From assembly GCA_964247695.1 (NCBI GenBank), contig CAXTVI010000002.1:89185-153184 (forward strand): a stretch of 64,000 nt of DNA, read 5' to 3'. The notes below the pieces were generated by a model. It saw nothing but the letters and a program-made list of their open reading frames with translations. It searched no databases and was not told where the DNA came from. The position numbers and the translations under genes are program-made. Below, in pieces: positions 61,908 to 64,000 of the stretch; within the stretch, counting starts at the first letter, position 1; each line of letters opens with the position of its first letter. This stretch comes from Lichenicoccus sp964247695 (GTDB lineage Bacteria > Pseudomonadota > Alphaproteobacteria > Acetobacterales > Acetobacteraceae).

Positions 61908-62876
61908 TCAGCGCCGGCGGGCGAATAGTCCGTCGGTCGAGAAATCGGCGACGTTCTGCTTGGTGATGGCCGCGGTTCCCGCGTCGATGAAGGCGGGCTC
62001 CTTCTGGCCGGCGACGACCTGCTCCGCTGTCTTCACCGTGACCTCGGCAAGCTTCACCGGATCGTTCAAGGCGGTGGCGATGTACTGGTTGCCGCCGGCG
62101 ATGTCCTTGACCGCCTCGGACAGACCGTCGACGCCGGCCACCACCACGTCGTTGCGGTTGTTCTCGCGCAGCACCTGCAGGGCGCCGAGCGCCATGTCGT
62201 CGTTATGCGCATAGACCGCCTTCACGTCCGGATTGGACTGCAGCAGGTCCTGCATCGCAGTGACCGCATTCGAGCGGACATATTCGGCATACGGGCCGAG
62301 CACCACTTTCATGCCCGCGGCCTGCACGACCTTGTTGAAGCCGTCGCGCCGCGCCATCATCACGGTGCCGCCGGCATCGCCCTGGATCTCGATGATCTTG
62401 ACGCCGGCGGCATGGTTGCCGAAGTGCGCGACCATAGCCTGGCCGACCAGCGCGCCCATATGCTCGTTGTTGCGGCCGACATAGGTGACGGCGCCGTCAT
62501 GCACGGTGCGATCCACCGTCAGCACCGGGATGTGCGCGTCGGACGCCGCCGACAGCGCCGGACCGACGGCGTCCGGATTGACCGGGTTCACCACCAGCAC
62601 CTTCACACCCTTGGTGATCAGGTCCTGGATGTCGTTGTTCTGCTTGTTCACGTCGCCATTGGCGTCGAGCACGACGATCTGGTCGCCGTCCGCCTTTGCG
62701 GCCGCTTCCGCGCCGTTCTTGAGCTGCACGTAGAACGGGGATTGCAGGGTGGCCTGGCTGAAGCCGATCAGCAGGCCCTTTGCGGCCGCCGGCTGCACGC
62801 CCAGGGCGGAGAGGGCCATGCCGGAAGCGGCGCAGGCCAGCAGGCGCATACGCCGCGCAGGGAACGATGAGTGCAT
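61908..62876 (-). CDS. Periplasmic sugar-binding protein, RbsB-like
   Basis: 322-aa substrate-binding protein of the ABC importer: signal peptide (about 1-32, ending PAAA|KG), then a two-lobe periplasmic-binding fold with GFSQATLQSPFYVQLKNGAEAAA, VVNPVNPDAVGPAL, IIEIQGDAGGTVMMARRDGF and AGVDGLSEAVKDI. Pattern matches ribose/polyol-binding proteins. First gene of the operon, so most strongly expressed; the candidate SorC operator lies 21 bp before the start. Confidence 0.92.
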   Translation of the reverse strand: MHSSFPARRMRLLACAASGMALSALGVQPAAAKGLLIGFSQATLQSPFYVQLKNGAEAAAKADGDQIVVLDANGDVNKQNNDIQDLITKGVKVLVVNPVNPDAVGPALSAASDAHIPVLTVDRTVHDGAVTYVGRNNEHMGALVGQAMVAHFGNHAAGVKIIEIQGDAGGTVMMARRDGFNKVVQAAGMKVVLGPYAEYVRSNAVTAMQDLLQSNPDVKAVYAHNDDMALGALQVLRENNRNDVVVAGVDGLSEAVKDIAGGNQYIATALNDPVKLAEVTVKTAEQVVAGQKEPAFIDAGTAAITKQNVADFSTDGLFARRR

Positions 62877-62896
62877 GTTCAGGTTTCCTCACGTTT

Positions 62897-62911
62897 GAGC
62901 ATTTATTGCTC
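62897..62911. promoter_or_regulatory. Inverted repeat GAGCA-N5-TGCTC, candidate SorC operator
   Basis: The sequence GAGCATTTATTGCTC is a perfect 5-bp inverted repeat with 5-bp spacer in an AT-rich patch just upstream of the six-gene polyol operon. Regulators of this class bind such palindromes near the promoter, so the SorC protein encoded in the operon is the obvious ligand; no second copy was noticed. Confidence 0.6.
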
Positions 62912-63210
62912 TTATGTGCATTAAGCGCAGCATCCGCGCCGACCTGTCAACCGGAAAATCCTGGCCGGTGTCATCGCCTTGCCCAACCAAGGTCCGGGCG
63001 GCTACGCCTGAGCAGGCGGTGCGGGGAGGCATGCGATGGGGCTGTCAGGCGGTGGATCGCGATGCCCTGCCGCTGTCGCGACGCGTGTCTCGTTCTGGTG
63101 CGTGGCGATGGCCGGTGGCGCGCAGGATGCGCCGCCAAATGCCGGCACCCAGGCCGGCAACCAGGCGTCACCGCCGCCGGGCACCTCGCAATCGAGAGCT
63201 GGTTCGACCG
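62912..63210. other. Intergenic, no confident gene
   Basis: About 300 bases between the polyol-operon promoter and the gene remnant. Only high-GC chance frames occur on both strands, none with recognisable motifs or a good start signal. Several G/C-rich inverted segments are present, but none forms a convincing RNA gene. Confidence 0.4.
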
Positions 63211-63324
63211 GTCAAGGATCCGCTGGATACGCTCGACTACGCCGTCGACTTCACCGCCCAGATGACGCAGAACGACGACCCGGTGGCGACGCTGGTCGGT
63301 GTCACGCGAACCCTGCCAGGCTGA
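63211..63324 (+). pseudogene. Possible remnant of phage-type structural gene
   Basis: A 37-codon stretch ending in TGA reads PVKDPLDTLDYAVDFTAQM and continues into a Val/Thr-rich segment. The DP..LDY..D.T pattern resembles the N-terminus of small tail/head proteins of tailed phages (DPxAVLDYxFDW type). It lacks its own good start and ends too early, so it would be a remnant. A strong terminator follows 38 bp later on the same strand. Low confidence; no other phage genes are seen. Confidence 0.3.
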
Positions 63325-63361
63325 CGGTCCAGGGCGTCGGAGTGCTGGGAGGTAACGGATT

Positions 63362-63405
63362 GCCCCTGCGTGGAGGATGCTCCCTCTGCGCCGGGGCTTT
63401 TTTTT
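63362..63405 (+). terminator. Rho-independent terminator with 8-T tract
   Basis: A GC-rich hairpin with arms GCCCC/GGGGC, an inner GGAG-GATG-CTCC stem, and eight consecutive T (63398-63405) on the plus strand. It is the best intrinsic terminator in the window. Its plus-strand transcript must come from 62.9-63.36 kb, where no confident gene was found, so a short RNA or a decayed gene is implied. Confidence 0.8.
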
Positions 63406-63418
63406 GCCCTCCAGAACG

Positions 63419-63949
63419 TCAGACCGCAGTAGTAGCTCTTTGTATCGTAGAGGGAGCAGACGGAACCAAGCCGTAGCGGTTCGGAACGGGTTCACCTGCC
63501 AGCGACCACCAATAGATCACCGGGATGATCCCTACGATCGTGAGCATCAGCCACTGGGCGGAACCAGCATGATTGGTGTCATGCATTCGTCTGCAGCCCG
63601 CAGCATAGAAGGGCACAACCGTAGCAAGGTTCCACACGTTGGCAATCCAGGTGCTGCCGAAGAGCACCTTACCAATTACGCTGAGTATGATCGACGCAGC
63701 CATACAGAAAAGTACAAAGTACCAGAACTCGGAGCGTGTAGCTCGACCACTAAAGGTGTTGTACTGCATGAAGCACGCCTTCACAGCAGCCGTCATCTCG
63801 ACCTGGAATGCCGGAGTTGGCCGTACGGCAGAGTGCAGATCCGGCGCCCCCCGCACTGTGCTGCCGCAAAAGCGACATTTAATCGCTGCTGGACTTATCA
63901 TCTCCGCACAATACGGGCAGGCTACCCGCTGCTCAATAACTTCAGTCAT
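63419..63949 (-). CDS. DUF805 membrane protein with N-terminal zinc ribbon
   Basis: 176-aa protein: a zinc ribbon with four Cys (11, 14, 25, 28 in CPYC and CRFCGS), a linker, then a DUF805 domain with three or four membrane helices (FSGRATRSEFWYFVLFCMAAS, GCRRMHDTNHAGSAQWLML). DUF805 proteins are inner-membrane proteins of unknown role. Codon use and base composition are clearly less GC-rich than the other genes, which suggests recent transfer. ATG 63949 was chosen to start at the zinc ribbon; the frame extends to 63991. Confidence 0.85.
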   Translation of the reverse strand: MTEVIEQRVACPYCAEMISPAAIKCRFCGSTVRGAPDLHSAVRPTPAFQVEMTAAVKACFMQYNTFSGRATRSEFWYFVLFCMAASIILSVIGKVLFGSTWIANVWNLATVVPFYAAGCRRMHDTNHAGSAQWLMLTIVGIIPVIYWWSLAGEPVPNRYGLVPSAPSTIQRATTAV

Positions 63950-64000
63950 GGCGTTTCCCAGGATTCCGATTAGGTTTCGGCTAGAGTCCAAGCGCGAGGT

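Noticed and set aside
63036..63476. 146-codon plus-strand frame
   Set aside because: It crosses the terminator and the DUF805 gene end, is low complexity and lacks a ribosome site.

Overview
The window is high-GC, densely packed bacterial chromosome with about 59 protein-coding genes on both strands, frequent 1-20 bp gene overlaps, many GTG/TTG starts and almost no non-coding space. Gene content points to an environmental alphaproteobacterium, plausibly near Acetobacteraceae/Rhodospirillales: DUF2382 stress proteins, PAS-rich hybrid histidine kinases, FCD-type GntR regulators, COG3618 lactonase, RbsABC/SorC polyol locus and a SoxC-type molybdoenzyme. This placement is inference. No rRNA, tRNA, CRISPR array or intact mobile element was recognised. 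A 100-N assembly gap with identical 55-bp flanks lies at 1098-1197.

Layout. 1-3.8 kb: end of an SDR dehydrogenase, a DeoR/GlpR regulator and GlpD. 3.9-8.9 kb: SH3-like secreted protein, GT39-like membrane glycosyltransferase, FAD amine-oxidase-like protein, GNAT, transglutaminase-like protein. 9-10.4 kb: two DUF2382 stress proteins. 10.4-25.6 kb: a scattered sugar-acid region with lactonase and aldo/keto reductase, a GGDEF protein with a decayed EAL-like half, a haloperoxidase-like hydrolase, a coupled five-gene operon (FAD 2-hydroxyacid dehydrogenase, GntR, SDR, FAH hydrolase, GntR), a K+ channel, and a divergent pair (HIBADH-like dehydrogenase / LarA-like racemase plus a histone-deacetylase-like amidohydrolase). 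25.6-29.1 kb: dienelactone hydrolase, small membrane protein, cupin, SDR, KDG-type kinase. 29.2-34.8 kb: partial type II secretion operon (L, M, C-like, lipoprotein secretin D, K). 34.8-44.9 kb: methyltransferase, M48 protease, GFA protein, an SPFH two-gene module, GlxA-type AraC regulator, SnoaL-like, DJ-1/PfpI, HD-domain, MFS and aldehyde dehydrogenase genes. 45-51.5 kb: two large hybrid histidine kinases flanking a YfcE-type phosphodiesterase. 51.7-53.6 kb: GDP-mannose 4,6-dehydratase plus reductase. 54-55.7 kb: SoxC-like molybdoenzyme and cytochrome c. 55.7-62.9 kb: a six-gene polyol/pentitol operon with ABC transporter, SorC regulator, FGGY kinase and zinc dehydrogenase. The last kb holds a terminator, a possible phage-gene remnant and a lower-GC DUF805 gene.

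How the genes work together. The strongest inferred theme is non-phosphorylative catabolism of a 6-deoxy sugar acid (L-fuconate/L-rhamnonate type): aldose dehydrogenase, lactonase, keto-deoxy-acid dehydrogenase and diketo-acid hydrolase would give pyruvate plus lactate, and a LarA-like racemase plus GlcD-type flavoenzyme could finish lactate oxidation. A shared 14-bp site, TGTTATCATACAAC, upstream of the flavoenzyme operon and in the LarA divergent promoter supports co-regulation. A second theme is polyol uptake through the SorC operon, which has its own inverted-repeat candidate operator. Recurrent in-frame 15-, 18- and 21-bp tandem duplications in regulator N-termini and linkers are an unusual genome-level trait.
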